64,000 nucleotides of DNA from Cladorhizidae sp. MBARI D1340-BT2 (GCA_028752905.1 JAQNBH010000004.1:34077355-34141354), one strand, 5' to 3'. Shown: positions 45,001-49,748, counted from the stretch's first letter. The notes: a model not told the origin generated them from the sequence alone. Translations and numbers: made by a program.

Positions 45001-46553
45001 TTATAAACAGCCCAAATTGGATTCCTCTTTATGCCAGCGTCTCATGAAGACTGGAGATCTGGTTGAAATGTTGGCATTGATAAAAAATTATACATTTTTT
45101 AATGAGTGGAGAACGCATTATCTTTGGCGCATTTTATGACATCATCTAAAAACACACCCAACTAATTGGATATGAAACACATCTGTAAACAAGCCCAGAC
45201 ACTGACAGAGGTTCACACGACCTCCCAAAGGCCTCCCAGGCGGGTGAGCCCGTCGTAAAAAACAACTACATATGCATCCATGCCAGAATCGCCGCACAGC
45301 GCTTGTTTTAGAGGACCTGAACTTTGGAGGTGGCTACATGTTTATAACAGAATTTTTTTTCGTGGAATAAATTTCGAGGTTTTGTACTCCCTTACTTGGG
45401 ACTTATTATTGTACCAAATAATTGGAGGGCACAATTTTCGCGTCCAGGATCAAGTCTGCAAAAACCTCGAAACTTTAGCTCTTCGAGAAAAAATAAAGCG
45501 CTATAACAGTATATGCAATGTGCTTATTAGTGACTTGCCTTTGGGGGGTTGGAGAGAAGTTTGTTTGTTTTGGGCGGCTAATTTACGTGTAATTTAATAC
45601 ACTTAAATTAAACTTTGCAAAGAATTCTTTTCTACACACTGCACAACTATGCAATGGGCTTGTAGAGCAGGTGAAGAGGAGGGCGTGTGCTGAGCCCTGC
45701 TGCATGAGAGGCTACCAAGCAGAAAAAATTTAGCAGTTGGGGAGGACTTGGTATGTGATAGAGAGCCTTAAGATGTACACCCTTGTGGCGGTAATGGGGC
45801 ACCTAATGCTTTTATGGGCATTGCTTCTTCTTCGCTCTCTTGGACTGGGTTGTTCTCTCCACCTCGCAGGTTACTGAAGTGACATCCCCTGACGATACAA
45901 CAGCTGGCAGGGACTCCTCGAAAACATGAAGTCTATTCCTAGATTTTGAACTCCTGGGAATTTGAAACGGAGAGACTGAACAGGAGCAGAAGACAGCAGC
46001 CAGGGGTCAGGGGTTCGTTCAGAAAAATGTACAAGGGGGGAGGGGCAAATGGAGGAAGGTAAAAATAATATTCAAGTAATTAAACTTCATACACTTTACC
46101 ACACAAAATTTATTCAATGTAAAAGAAAATTATGATCAAATACAGTATGTACATATACACACCACACACATACATGTACCCACACACACACCACACACAC
46201 ATACATGTACATGTACCCACACACACACCACACACACATACATGTACACACACACATGCACACACACCACACACATACATACATGTACACACATACATGT
46301 GCACACAAATAAACACACACACAGACATACACACATATGTACACACCACACACACATACATGTACACACATACATGTACACACACATTATATACACACAC
46401 ACACACACACAGGTACTGGGGTAGGCACTAGCAGTGCATGAGTTCTTACAAATATAATACCTGAAATGGTATCTCAGCAGCCACCTCCCCCTGTGGGTCA
46501 CCTGCAGAGGCATCTGAGATTCCAGCATCGGCAGATACATCTACTTGCGCCAT
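1..46553 (-). CDS. LIG4: DNA ligase IV gene span (5' part, seven exons)
   Basis: DNA ligase IV seals double-strand breaks in non-homologous end joining, in the nucleus with XRCC4. Exon order on the minus strand: 46553-46461, 40680-40546, 38818-38630, 38212-38148, 35494-35344, 357-265, 58 to <1. All introns have GT and AG ends, and the phases (0,0,0,2,0,0) fit. The joined product is 242 residues through exon 6. It covers the N-terminal DNA-binding domain, with family signatures such as [57 protein letters not shown] and [14 protein letters not shown]. The catalytic lysine motif, OB fold and BRCT domains would lie beyond the left edge. Introns are 5780, 1727, 417, 2653, 34986 and 206 bp. Exon 7 carries an in-frame stop, so the allele or assembly may be broken. 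The gene identity is secure; exon 7 is less so. Confidence 0.9.
265..357 (-). CDS. LIG4: LIG4 exon 6, beyond the 35 kb intron
   Basis: 93 nt, 31 codons, phase 0 at both ends (acceptor TTATATAG|AACATG, donor GCAAAG|GTGACG). It encodes [21 protein letters not shown] followed by [10 protein letters not shown]. This continues exon 5 without gap or overlap: the family has ...I-x-K-(D/N)-L/M-K-x-G-x-S-x-x-x-x-F-x-x-F/Y-H-x-D-A at this point. Phase and content together make this exon part of the same gene despite the distance. Confidence 0.85.
361..1660. other. Intron sequence without recognised gene
   Basis: LIG4 intron 5 sequence. It contains a short AT microsatellite near 430-480 and a 105-codon open frame at 925-1242 that I do not trust. 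Nothing else is recognisable. Confidence 0.5.
1661..1668 (+). promoter_or_regulatory. Possible TATA box of the DED gene
   Basis: TATAAATA lies about 150 bp upstream of the start codon at 1814, within a GGGTATAAATATG context. The spacing would place transcription start near 1690. Position and sequence are the only evidence. Confidence 0.4.
1814..2473 (+). CDS. Tandem death-effector-domain protein
   Basis: 219 residues in one open frame. I start at the ATG at 1814 (AAAATGG context); the four codons before it begin with GTG. Two death effector domains are visible, at about residues 8-85 and 102-175. Each ends with the hallmark motif: [18 protein letters not shown] (RNDL 77-80) and [16 protein letters not shown] (RHDL 163-166). 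A short basic Ser/Thr-rich tail follows ([10 protein letters not shown]). There is no caspase, death or CARD domain, so the architecture resembles viral/cellular FLIP or the caspase-8 prodomain. DEDs self-associate, so a role as adaptor or competitor in caspase-8/FADD-type signalling is inferred from the family. The gene is nested in antisense orientation in LIG4 intron 5. No frame damage is seen. Confidence 0.8.
   Translation: MDFQLKLKHRQALFTISQRIGKDDLEQMVFICEAVLTESTAEEIKSAFSLFRELEHRTLLGPGKYDFLQETLVSVGRNDLASTLSSITRNIVTSGDKPPVHSWRSVLMQISTRLKKEDVRKLAYLCSCKSDKGLSLMEELERKIKISNNNFDYLACRLREIGRHDLSQLLLMGVRAVVADDDKLSMTVDYSLNMAEKSRRKVQNGKISTGTSNRPSGAK
2474..2984. other. 3' flank of DED gene, no gene seen
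   Basis: AT-rich 3' flank with no canonical AATAAA close to the stop; variants such as ATTAAT/AATACA occur near 2730. No coding signal follows until the retroelement scrap at 2985. Confidence 0.4.
2985..3123 (-). pseudogene. Possible retroelement reverse-transcriptase C-terminal scrap
   Basis: A minus-strand frame reads [20 protein letters not shown], then [14 protein letters not shown]...KRYP and a stop at 2985-2987. The I-E-V-G-x-L-G-H-F pattern is typical of the region after the polymerase domain in some LINE-like polyproteins. The fragment is short and is cut off by the 35-bp minisatellite on its right. Confidence 0.3.
3122..3812 (+). repeat. 35-bp minisatellite, about 19 copies
   Basis: The unit contains CTTCTCTGAGGAGAGG, TGGGTG and AGATCTTACCC. 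Its core is quasi-palindromic (ACCCACTTCTCTGAGGAGAG followed by GTGGGT). Variant positions are mostly A/G in GAGAGRTGGG and the base before AGATCTT. One unit near 3260-3290 has its core in reverse orientation. Confidence 0.93.
4200..5055 (-). pseudogene. Penelope-like retroelement remnant (RT C-terminus plus GIY-YIG)
   Basis: Read leftwards: [20 protein letters not shown] and VYR, a TGA at 4957-4959 where the family has lysine, then [33 protein letters not shown] and NGYPQAFI. Next come [37 protein letters not shown], and after a frameshift [14 protein letters not shown] and [21 protein letters not shown] last piece reads [12 protein letters not shown]. This is the order seen in Penelope-like elements: end of reverse transcriptase, linker, then GIY-YIG endonuclease. 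The zinc-knuckle cysteines are partly lost. One stop and at least two frameshifts make it dead. It is 5'-truncated next to a TTA microsatellite at 5065-5085. Confidence 0.8.
5514..5585 (+). repeat. 25-bp short tandem repeat, about 2.7 copies
   Basis: Units begin AGTTCCATTCC and end CTGCATTATTC. A diverged echo of the same words occurs at 5690-5720. Confidence 0.7.
5802..8277 (-). mobile_element. hAT DNA transposon, full length but decayed
   Basis: Left end CAGTGTTTCCCAAAC at 5802; right end GACTTTGGGAAACAAAG at 8277 is its imperfect inverted match. Flanking 8-bp copies CCCTAGAA (5794-5801) and TCCTAGAA (8278-8285) agree at seven of eight bases, as expected for a hAT target duplication. Between them lies a minus-strand transposase relic. 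A G-rich homopolymer block (8227-8256) sits just inside the right end. Confidence 0.82.
5820..7891 (-). pseudogene. hAT transposase relic, GTF2IRD2/ZBED-like
   Basis: Pieces in order: N-terminus [20 protein letters not shown] (from 7811); [15 protein letters not shown] core at 7453-7082 with [39 protein letters not shown] and [13 protein letters not shown] at 7068-6814; [19 protein letters not shown] and [19 protein letters not shown] at 6813-6301; C-terminal dimerisation region [20 protein letters not shown] and [11 protein letters not shown] to about 6000. Breaks: an in-frame TAG at 6814-6816 (a CAG-to-TAG type change), a frame change near 7075, another near 6300-6374, and loss of the zinc-finger cysteines near the N-terminus. 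The family cuts and pastes hAT ends; this copy cannot. Confidence 0.85.
8286..8735. other. Intron sequence, AT/ACATG-rich
   Basis: Low-complexity stretch of ACATGTA/TATATG words at 8350-8530, otherwise unique sequence with no gene signal. Confidence 0.5.
8736..9450 (+). repeat. About 42-bp minisatellite, about 17 copies
   Basis: The unit carries CTCTATTATATACTGTGTAG, CTATAGTATG and a CT-rich spacer (CAGCTCTCCCTC). Many copies are multiples of three in length, so the minus strand stays open over 205 codons (repeating [10 protein letters not shown]). That is a by-product of the period, not a gene. Confidence 0.93.
9455..9550 (+). repeat. Short CT-rich degenerate repeat
   Basis: Words such as CCAGTTCTCTCTCCTCTA and TTGACTATG recur two to three times. 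The same words build the minisatellite at 54540-55140 in CNTLN. Confidence 0.5.
9772..9900 (-). ncRNA. Degenerate hammerhead-ribozyme-like motif
   Basis: On the minus strand a 7-bp stem CTCACTC/GAGTGAG (9860-9866 with 9804-9810) encloses GTAATGA, a hairpin-forming stretch, and GAAA (9818-9815). That is the layout of a hammerhead core with CUGAUGA changed to GUAAUGA. The flanks resemble the motif at 53737-53800, including ATTCAATG on the outer side. Probably a relic of the same repeat family. Confidence 0.3.
10094..10142 (+). repeat. TG/GA microsatellite
   Basis: TGTATG runs pass into GTGTGC and then GA repeats, upstream of the TRIM-NHL gene. The rest of 9560-10450 is unique sequence without a recognised element. 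Confidence 0.8.
10452..12641 (+). CDS. TRIM-NHL E3 ubiquitin ligase, intronless
   Basis: 729 residues in one uninterrupted frame; ATG at 10452 in a GAGATGG context. RING finger with C24, C27, C39, H41, C44, C47, C59, C62; B-box 1 about C104-H143; B-box 2 with C173, H176, C184, C187, C192, C195, H200, H203; coiled coil about 210-345; filamin-type Ig domain about 375-482 ending [13 protein letters not shown]; then six NHL repeats (about 490-729) such as [20 protein letters not shown], enough for a closed propeller. The architecture is that of TRIM2/3/71-type proteins, which ubiquitylate targets and often bind RNA through the NHL propeller. I cannot assign an ortholog, since such genes are often lineage-expanded. 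It lies nested and antisense in LIG4 intron 5. No damage is seen. Confidence 0.93.
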   Translation: MASCGSESVAAETPVQNLMEQITCHLCNALYLEAVILPCLHYYCKSCVAESISNGTIHCPQCNQSHKLGWDQVDQLSSKHQTRELEAFKYAWSKTVTKEESSDCELCADPVPSSVNAYCYNCCKFLCSFCEEVHARLKQFTCHTVLTLHEMALQQPRDFRYLYAKKARARTTCPAHNMDVKNYCYECDRLVCRECKLTQHKHHNCQNIYETSEKVKQKLNKSRESLLELDALLDETRKKFGNDIEIMKKETLEAKDFINQSFDIILRLFEKYRSNLLKSLENKLKAEVRELTSKEMLLTTAQKKLQALADLIEQEVEHGSREDLVGMHKQILQQVLEKEDLCRDKLEPSADVATGRFALYLMSSAHIIGAIGDSLKRADPIMCSLEGSGAKSAEINKEARFTLLVNQSNDAPCQALQNVHIDLCSVNKRTKCEITVRAIKGSTYEVSYTPKVQGKHTLSVRVNDRPISGNPFHILVKKPVLDRNEPALVIEGVKKLSDIAIHRDGTLIGTQYKEGVVVSIDKKGAHMRTVLSGLAQPFGIATDKYGAIFVSLAKKCCIQKYKNARLMGSVGCKEMTLGHFNRPGRLALSRTGELFVCDTRNSRIQAFDEDLEYLRWYSVSKPAGVAVDAQGEIFVSETGSNTLTKICDVTKLGISRLNRELSDPQGVHVDDDYIYVVERGKKQLSIFTHEGTFVKGLGVGVLREPGGVVGDDDGYLYVCDEQLEAICVF
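12880..13545 (+). repeat. Two linked minisatellites (about 40 and about 65 bp)
   Basis: First part (12890-13070): units with AGGGCTAGAAACAGGGTTAA and GGCTAAGGAGGCCCAGG. Second part (13080-13545): about seven units with CTAAGGTGCACGTATTGTAG, CCAGGACTAAGG and TTCTCAGCCTACCATGG. Both are built from CTAGGG/CTAAGG words, suggesting a common origin. Confidence 0.9.
13546..13936. other. Spacer before the composite satellite
   Basis: Unique sequence with a G-run at 13700-13708. No gene signal. Confidence 0.4.
14040..14845 (+). repeat. 44-bp minisatellite, first block
   Basis: About 18 units with CTCTAATTATAGATGGTCGT, GTAGCTACATAACTTCATG and TACTG. Some units lack the GTAGCTACATAA segment. Homologous arrays lie at 18358-19010 and 22452-22790, and again 8,425 bp further on. 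Confidence 0.93.
14985..15077 (+). repeat. ATT/CTA trinucleotide microsatellite
   Basis: ATT repeats pass into a long run of CTA repeats. Shorter versions sit at the same place in the other units (19165-19210, 22930-22977 and their duplicates). Confidence 0.9.
15245..16285 (+). repeat. 37-bp minisatellite, first block
   Basis: About 28 units with AGTACCAAAAGAGAGCTCTA, TCCATGTGCTT and TATTTT. The centre AGAGCTCT is a palindrome. Homologous blocks lie at 19385-20460 and 23150-23672, with duplicates. Individual units show A/G and short deletion variants. Confidence 0.93.
17925..18242 (+). repeat. 35-bp minisatellite (second block 22083-22338)
   Basis: Units of 34-35 bp with CAGGAATGAAGACAGGCTTA and ACCAACTAACCTCCA. 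In this block units alternate between AAACACTAACCTCCACTGG and ACCAACTAATCTCCACAGG forms, a dimeric higher-order pattern. Duplicates lie at 26350-26667 and 30508-30763. Confidence 0.92.
19683..20126 (-). mobile_element. Pogo-type element, copy 1
   Basis: 444 bp with perfect inverted ends starting CCGTATTTGCCGGAGTAT, flanked by TA on both sides (19681-19682, 20127-20128). Removing it and one TA restores a normal 37-bp unit (CTATCTATGTGCTTTATT), so this is a clean TA-target insertion. The word TATAAGTCGCACC recurs near both ends in both orientations; such sub-terminal repeats are likely transposase-binding sites. Its only coding content is a DNA-binding domain, so it is non-autonomous. Confidence 0.9.
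19756..19989 (-). CDS. Pogo-type helix-turn-helix ORF (truncated transposase), copy 1
   Basis: From the ATG at 19989 (MSGKRMSY) the frame gives 77 residues. [20 protein letters not shown] followed by [15 protein letters not shown] is the N-terminal HTH found in pogo/Tigger-type transposases and domesticated relatives. The rest is short and unlike the family; there is no second HTH and no DDE catalytic domain. An upstream in-frame Met would give 105 residues. A bare DNA-binding protein could bind the element's own ends, but expression is unproven. Confidence 0.65.
   Translation of the reverse strand: MSGKRMSYTASFKLKVVGYAEKFGNRAAEREYRVSEKSVRNWRKKKSVLTTLPKGRKEWYSKLYLLSLRMRPILQLL
24446..32870 (+). 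repeat. 8,425-bp tandem duplication, copy 2
   Basis: Same content as copy 1 at constant offset. At its right end the sequence continues AGGGC|GCCTGCAAGT, while at the copy 1/copy 2 junction AGGGC is followed by GTGCC. The two breakpoints share only CG, so the junction is not at a homologous place in the satellite. Confidence 0.93.
28108..28551 (-). mobile_element. Pogo-type element, copy 2
   Basis: Identical position and sequence within the second 8,425-bp copy. It was carried by the duplication, not by a second insertion. The same truncated HTH frame lies at 28181-28414. Confidence 0.9.
32871..33680 (+). repeat. Last composite-unit spacer, unduplicated
   Basis: Continues the third composite unit after the duplication breakpoint. 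It is homologous to 17100-17925 and 21260-22083 but more diverged, with several small deletions (for example around 33000-33090 and 33285). No gene. Confidence 0.8.
33685..34460 (+). repeat. 35-bp minisatellite, longest block
   Basis: About 22 units of the CAGGAATGAAGACWGGCTTA family, mostly the ACTGGC variant. The array ends abruptly at CCTCCACTAGTGAC, which marks the right edge of the composite satellite. Confidence 0.93.
34530..34720 (+). repeat. About 44-bp tandem repeat, 4 copies
   Basis: Units with AGTAATCTACACAAGCCCAG, ACGATTGCCATAAAGATAT and AAAAT. The fourth copy is more diverged. The rest of 34720-35340 shows no gene signal. Confidence 0.9.
35344..35494 (-). CDS. LIG4: LIG4 exon 5
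   Basis: 151 nt: one base completing the Arg codon, then 50 codons, [15 protein letters not shown]...[14 protein letters not shown]. Acceptor CTGCTGCGTAG|ATTGAC, donor CTGAAG|GTCTGT in phase 0. The next residues expected in the family (a D-L-K-x-G-x-S like stretch) are not found nearby. They appear 35 kb away in the exon at 265-357. Confidence 0.92.
35725..35945 (+). repeat. Degenerate tandem repeat in LIG4 intron 4
   Basis: Four to five imperfect units with GCCTCAACCAT, TAGTCTCTGTATTATC and ATGCTATTACACAG. Not coding. Confidence 0.75.
36524..36997 (+). pseudogene. Harbinger transposase, C-terminal exon only
   Basis: Opens after a good acceptor (CACTATTTGCAG|GTACATG) and reads [20 protein letters not shown], then [20 protein letters not shown] and [20 protein letters not shown], ending at 36997 (157 residues). 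These hold the second catalytic Asp (GDPAY) and the Glu (ENAFGRLK) of the DDE_Tnp_4 fold. The first Asp should lie just before HDARVF in an upstream exon. Only 284 bp remain between the element's left end and this exon, and no such exon is there. The copy is therefore N-terminally deleted although the remaining frame is intact. Confidence 0.85.
37061..37408 (-). CDS. Harbinger Myb-like protein, 3' exon (coiled coil plus Pro-rich tail)
   Basis: Acceptor ACCGGTAG|GACAAA. In phase with exon 1 it reads [20 protein letters not shown], then a charged coiled coil ([20 protein letters not shown]) and a proline-rich tail to the stop at 37061. A possible 34-nt middle exon at 37465-37498 has good splice sites but would break the phase, so I left it out. 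Confidence 0.6.
   Translation of the reverse strand, partial: DKNAGMKTGLRELAAIFQRAEERAAEREECAAEREAELQAKELALEAKRREREEKHEERMMGSAYYPPPSTYPPNSFHTSLPPRPPFPLAPFPSQPPPPTSFSSPNFPHHYSPSP
37650..37919 (-). CDS. Harbinger Myb/SANT-like partner protein, exon 1
   Basis: 90 codons from the ATG at 37919 to the donor [26 protein letters not shown]... [17 protein letters not shown]..., [20 protein letters not shown] and [17 protein letters not shown] form the trihelix Myb/SANT fold (Myb_DNA-bind_4). Harbinger elements use such a protein to bring the transposase to DNA and the nucleus. An 8-residue internal repeat ([12 protein letters not shown]) interrupts the first helix region. The frame is intact. Confidence 0.8.
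38148..38212 (-). CDS. LIG4: LIG4 exon 4
   Basis: 65 nt encoding [21 protein letters not shown] plus two bases of the next codon (Arg). Acceptor GGTTGCAG|GATGCT, donor GGCAG|GTATGT. DAGDFA-x-x-AYF is a conserved ligase IV stretch. The split codon is completed exactly by exon 5. Confidence 0.93.
38285..38475 (+). repeat. 19/38-bp minisatellite in LIG4 intron 3
   Basis: Units of CTTCCTTCCTGACACACCTC alternate with CTTCCTGACATATCTC. It lies between LIG4 exons 3 and 4, followed by a CA/CCC-rich stretch to 38620. Confidence 0.9.
38630..38818 (-). CDS. LIG4: LIG4 exon 3
   Basis: 189 nt, 63 codons, phase 0. Acceptor CTTTCTAG|GTTCGTC, donor CTCAGCAG|GTGTGG. It contains the strongest family signatures: [33 protein letters not shown] and [10 protein letters not shown]. 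The match to animal ligase IV is nearly continuous. Confidence 0.93.
38837..38935 (+). repeat. 31-bp repeat, 3 copies
   Basis: Units AAGACGTGATGACAGTCATT plus TTACACGGCC, nearly identical, in LIG4 intron 2 close to the exon 3 acceptor. Confidence 0.92.
38962..39050 (+). mobile_element. Possible Tigger/pogo-type terminal fragment
   Basis: ACAGTAGACCTGCACATATC, then GTTCATATAATC and AATTCAGTTATG, has the layout of the CAGTAGACCC...GTTCGGATAATC ends of Tigger-like elements. Only one end was found. The rest of 39050-39780 shows no feature. Confidence 0.25.
39810..40475 (+). repeat. TGTATG-rich microsatellite region
   Basis: Irregular GTATGTAGAGTATGTG and TGCATGTATG words in LIG4 intron 2, interrupted by the small element at 40076-40206. 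Open frames across it are low-complexity artefacts. Confidence 0.85.
40076..40206. mobile_element. Small inverted-repeat element (CAGGGTTTCATTTAG family)
   Basis: 131 bp with perfect 15-bp inverted ends CAGGGTTTCATTTAG / CTAAATGAAACCCTG and a long C-run inside. The right part (GATTCCTCCAGTTGCCCC, GGACAATTTT) is shared with the element at 46635. No coding content, so a MITE. The microsatellite surroundings hide any target duplication. Confidence 0.75.
40546..40680 (-). CDS. LIG4: LIG4 exon 2
   Basis: 135 nt, 45 codons, phase 0 at both ends (acceptor CCTGCTCAG|GATTTC, donor GCAAAT|GTAAG). It encodes [14 protein letters not shown]...[15 protein letters not shown]. This matches the first helices of the ligase IV DNA-binding domain (pattern F-x-x-LC-x-LE-x-I ... 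F-x-W-R-x-H-x-x-LH). Confidence 0.85.
40825..41830 (+). repeat. 31/32-bp minisatellite, about 32 copies
   Basis: The unit is GGTCTCAGCAGTGTGTGYAC plus TGCACCAGGGA, sometimes with one extra G. It lies in LIG4 intron 1. No unit contains a stop codon in any plus-strand frame, so all three frames stay open for over 320 codons (382, 334 and 328). The three translations are the same cyclic peptide entered at different points. No splice or homology evidence supports coding. Confidence 0.95.
41880..41990 (+). repeat. Short degenerate repeat
   Basis: Three imperfect units of CCCCTCATAGGGGTTCATTT followed by AGAAGATT. The following 42000-42930 holds a G-rich tract at 42280-42300 and 42484-42497 but no gene signal. 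Confidence 0.6.
42955..43800 (+). repeat. 29-bp minisatellite, about 28 copies
   Basis: The unit is TAGCTAGAGCTAGGTATATA plus TAATCATAG; some copies lack TAGCTAGAG. Very homogeneous, in LIG4 intron 1. The flank 43800-45330 has no convincing gene. Confidence 0.95.
45030..45085 (+). repeat. Weak hammerhead-like scrap
   Basis: CTCATGAAGACTGGAGATCT then GGTTGAAATG resembles the CUGAUGA...GAAA spacing, with one core base changed and poor stem II pairing. GCCAGCG near 45035 and TTGGCATTG near 45072 flank it. Most likely a decayed retroelement end. Confidence 0.2.
45341..45513. mobile_element. MITE-like inverted repeat
   Basis: AATTTCGAGGTTTT on the left and AAAACCTCGAAACTT on the right are inverted copies, with outer words TTATAACAG and CTATAACAG. 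Rich in TCGAG/CGCG words, as in many short palindromic elements. No transposase. The open frame across it is not a gene. Confidence 0.45.
46140..46415 (+). repeat. CA-rich microsatellite
   Basis: ACACACATACATGTAC words, next to the 3' side of LIG4 exon 1, in intron 1. Confidence 0.95.
46461..46553 (-). CDS. LIG4: LIG4 coding exon 1 (start codon)
   Basis: Starts at ATG (46553-46551) and encodes 31 residues, MAQVDV...AAEIPFQ, ending at the donor CAG|GTATTA in phase 0. The segment is acidic and low in complexity, as expected for the variable ligase IV N-terminus. It joins in frame to DFCGLLEKI of exon 2. Just upstream is a good acceptor (CCTGAGCAG before GTGTGGG), so a further 5' non-coding exon is likely; I could not place it. 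Confidence 0.75.
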
Positions 46554-46597
46554 CCCACACCTGCTCAGGTAAAGACAACGCAATAATAAAAATAAAA

Positions 46598-46634
<37 letters not shown>

Positions 46635-47060
46635 CATGGTTTCATTTAGGCTGCCCCCCCTTGGAACCTTTTTGCCCCCAGCCCCTTGGAAATTGTATTA
46701 TTAAAATTCTTATTGATGTTGATAAGTGCTTGACATCATGCCCCCCCCTTAATATCCAGATTCCTCCAGTTGCCCCCCCCCCACTTGGACAATTTTCTAA
46801 ATGAAACCTTGATATATACTATACATACATGTATATATATATACTATATATACATGTATATACTATATATATATATATACATGTATATATATATATATAT
46901 ACTATACATGTATATACTATATATACATGTATATAATACATATAATATTCATGTATATAATATATAATATTCATGTATATATAATATATATATACTATAC
47001 ATGTATATATACACACTATACACATATATAATGTGTATATTATATATATACAGTGCAACT
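46598..47060 (+). repeat. AT-rich microsatellite upstream of LIG4 exon 1
   Basis: Two TATATA/CATGTATA tracts (46598-46632, 46811-47055) around the small element at 46635-46811. It occupies the likely LIG4 5' region; no promoter element can be picked out. Confidence 0.9.
46635..46811. mobile_element. Second CAGGGTTTCATTTAG-family element
   Basis: 177 bp, ends CATGGTTTCATTTAG and CTAAATGAAACCTTG. Shares the internal words GATTCCTCCAGTTGCCCC, GACAATTTTCT and CATCATGCCCCCC with 40076-40206, so these are two members of one family. Confidence 0.7.
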
Positions 47061-47110
47061 TCCCTAATCCAAACAGGGCTAATCCTAACAGGGTTTAGCA
47101 ATTAGTTGGG
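47051..47110 (+). mobile_element. Possible Tigger/pogo-type terminus
   Basis: CAGTGCAACTTCCCTAATCC followed by two AACAGGG words matches the style of Tigger-type ends (CCCTAATCCRAAC). The opposite end was not found. Confidence 0.25.
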
Positions 47111-47504
47111 TGGACTTGTCAGTTTCAAGTGGTTCCACAAAGTAGGTTGGTACACACCTACTGTACCATCCCAAACAGGTGTTGATGGTGAAGTACAAGT
47201 TTTGTGGTATGTACAAGTATATTATATATTTCTGGGGGGGGGCAGGGGGTGGGGGGTTAAATTTACAATACACTCTGCACTGTTTAAAACCCAGCCTACA
47301 GTATACTGCACAGTAAGCAAAGAACCAACTCACCACCATTACTCAGAAGAAGCTGGCTGAATATTTCTCTGTTTAGTTTATTATAATACACTATTACATG
47401 TACACGTGCAGTGCTGTATAAATTATTACAACTGCAGTAGAAATTCTAGTTTGAGTAATCTGAACAAATTCACCAATCCCAACACCCCTAGGTCAGGCCT
47501 AGGT

Positions 47505-47905
47505 TGCAATATATACATTATATATATATATATATATAAACACATACTATATATATGCATATACACACATATACAATATGTACATATACATACATATACA
47601 TACACACAATATTATATATACATACACACACATACAATATGCATACATACACATATAAATATATATATGCATATATATACACACATACAATATATATGCA
47701 TATATACACACATACAATATATATGCATATATACATATATATTAATATATATATATATATATATACATACAATATATATGCACATATACACACATACAAT
47801 ATTATTATGTATATTATATATGAATATATACACACATACAATATATATGCATATTATATATGCATATATACACACACGCATAAAATATATATGCATACAT
47901 GGATT
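47505..47905 (+). repeat. TATATGCATATATACACACATACAA-type repeat
   Basis: AT-rich repeats of roughly 25-30 bp with CACACATACAATATATATG. Open frames across it are low complexity. Confidence 0.9.
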
Positions 47906-48129
47906 GACTTGTAAAAAAAGAATTGAAACATGAATCGACGACCACTGTACCCCACAAACATTTAGAAGGATTTTTTTTTAACATTGTATTTTATTCGGTA
48001 CATGTTCAAATTAAAAAAGAAGAAAGTTACAAACTAAATATTTGTGGTTTAAATGTTTGTGATCTAAGTTTGTGGTCTAATTGTTATTATTTACTAGTCT
48101 GACCAAGAGGCAAGGCTAGCTTATTATTT

Positions 48130-48395
48130 ACTAGCCAGCAGTTTGTAATCTAAGTGTTTGTGGTCTAATGTCTGAGGTCTAAGTGCATGTGGTCTAAGTG
48201 CCTGTGGTCTAAGTGCACGTGGTCAAGTGTCTGTGGTCTAAGTGCTTGTGGTATATGTGCCTGTGGTCTAAGTGCCTGTGGTCTAAGTGCATGTGGCCTG
48301 AGTGCTTGCGGTCTATGTGCCTGTGGTCTATGTGCCTGTGGTCTATGTGCCTGTGGTCTATGTGCCTGTGGTCTAAGTGCCTGTGGTCTAAGTTG
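48130..48395 (+). repeat. 15-bp minisatellite, about 17 copies
   Basis: The unit GTGCCTGTGGTCTAA varies at one or two bases. The period is divisible by three, so both strands stay open. No other coding evidence. Confidence 0.95.
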
Positions 48396-48719
48396 GGGAT
48401 TGCTCAGGGCAACCACGCCAACCCTAGATCTTATTCTTGATTATACCCAATACTAAACTAGATACCAGGCACATAGATAAATTGAAGGTGTGAGCTATCA
48501 ACTGTCTTTACGTGAGTACATTCACTACCTGGCAGAGAAAACTTACAGGAGTTGCTGAATCAGCTCAGTCAATATTGCACACACATACACACAGTGACAT
48601 TTATTGCACTGATGATCTACCAATCTTCAAAACAGATTTAGATTGCTGCAATGCGTTAGAAATCTAGAATCCTTCTGACAGTAAAATTGTAATGATAGGA
48701 CCTATGGTACACAACTTAG

Positions 48720-49040
48720 ATGTTTAGGTGTGTGTTTAGGTGGTGTGTTTAGGTGTGTGTGTTTAGGTGTGTGTGTGTGTGTGTGTTTAGGTGTGTGTTT
48801 AGGTGTGTGTTTAGGTGTGTGTGTTTAGGTGTGTGTGTTTAGGTGTGTGTGTTTAGGTGTGTGTGTTTAGGTGTGTGTGTTTAGGTGTGTGTGTGTGTGT
48901 GTGTGTTTAGGTGTGTGTTTAGGTGTGTGTTTAGGTGTGTGTGTTTAGGTGTGTGTGTATGTGTGTGTGTGTTTAGGTGTGTGTGTGTGTATGTGTGTGT
49001 GTGTGTTTAGGTGTGTGTGTGTGTGTGTGTGTAGTGTGTT
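48720..49040 (+). repeat. GTGTGTTTAGGT repeat
   Basis: GT dinucleotides broken by TTTAGG every 8-14 bases, followed by a G-rich end. Not a regular telomere repeat. Confidence 0.9.
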
Positions 49041-49194
49041 GGGGAGGGGGGGAGGGGGAAGAAAGAATAGAAGGTAACCAGAACCAGAGGGCTCCTTGAA
49101 GATGAAGTACACAGTGGTGTTTAGGTCATTTTTAGCTTTAAAAAATATATATATATATACATGCCTTGACTCCTTTGCCAAGGTATAGTAAACT

Positions 49195-49748
49195 GGAAGA
49201 GCTCCCATAACTACATGTAACAGAGGACACTAAGGAAGAGCTCCCATAACTACAATGTAACAGAGGATACTAAGGAAGAGCTCCCATAACTACATGTAAC
49301 AGAGGATACTAAGGAAGAGCTCCCATAACTACATGTAACAGAGGACACTAAGGAAGAGCTCCCATAACTACATGTAACAGAGGACACTAAGGAAGAGCTC
49401 CCATAACTACATGTAACAGAGGACACTAAGGAAGAGCTCCCATAACTACATGTAACAGAGGACACTAAGGAAGAGCTCCCATAACTACATGTAACAGAGG
49501 ATACTAAGGAAGAGCTCCCATAACTACATGTAACAGAGGATACTAAGGAAGAGCTCCCATAACTACATGTAACAGAGGACACTAAGGAAGAGCTCCCATA
49601 ACTACATGTAACAGAGGACACTAAGGAAGAGCTCCCATAACTACATGTAACAGAGGACACTAAGGAAGAGCTCCCATAACTACATGTAACAGAGGATACT
49701 AAGGAAGAGCTCCCATAACTACATGTAACAGAGGACACTAAGGAGCTG
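49195..49748 (+). repeat. 39-bp minisatellite, about 14 copies
   Basis: Units AAGAGCTCCCATAACTACAT plus GTAACAGAGGACACTAAGG. Nearly identical; the main variant is GACACT/GATACT. The minus strand stays open (13 residues per unit). Confidence 0.95.

Noticed and set aside
48720..49040. TTTAGGTGTGTG tracts that look like telomere repeats
   Set aside because: Spacing is irregular and GT-dominated; there is no TTAGGG array and the tract is interstitial. Best read as a compound microsatellite.
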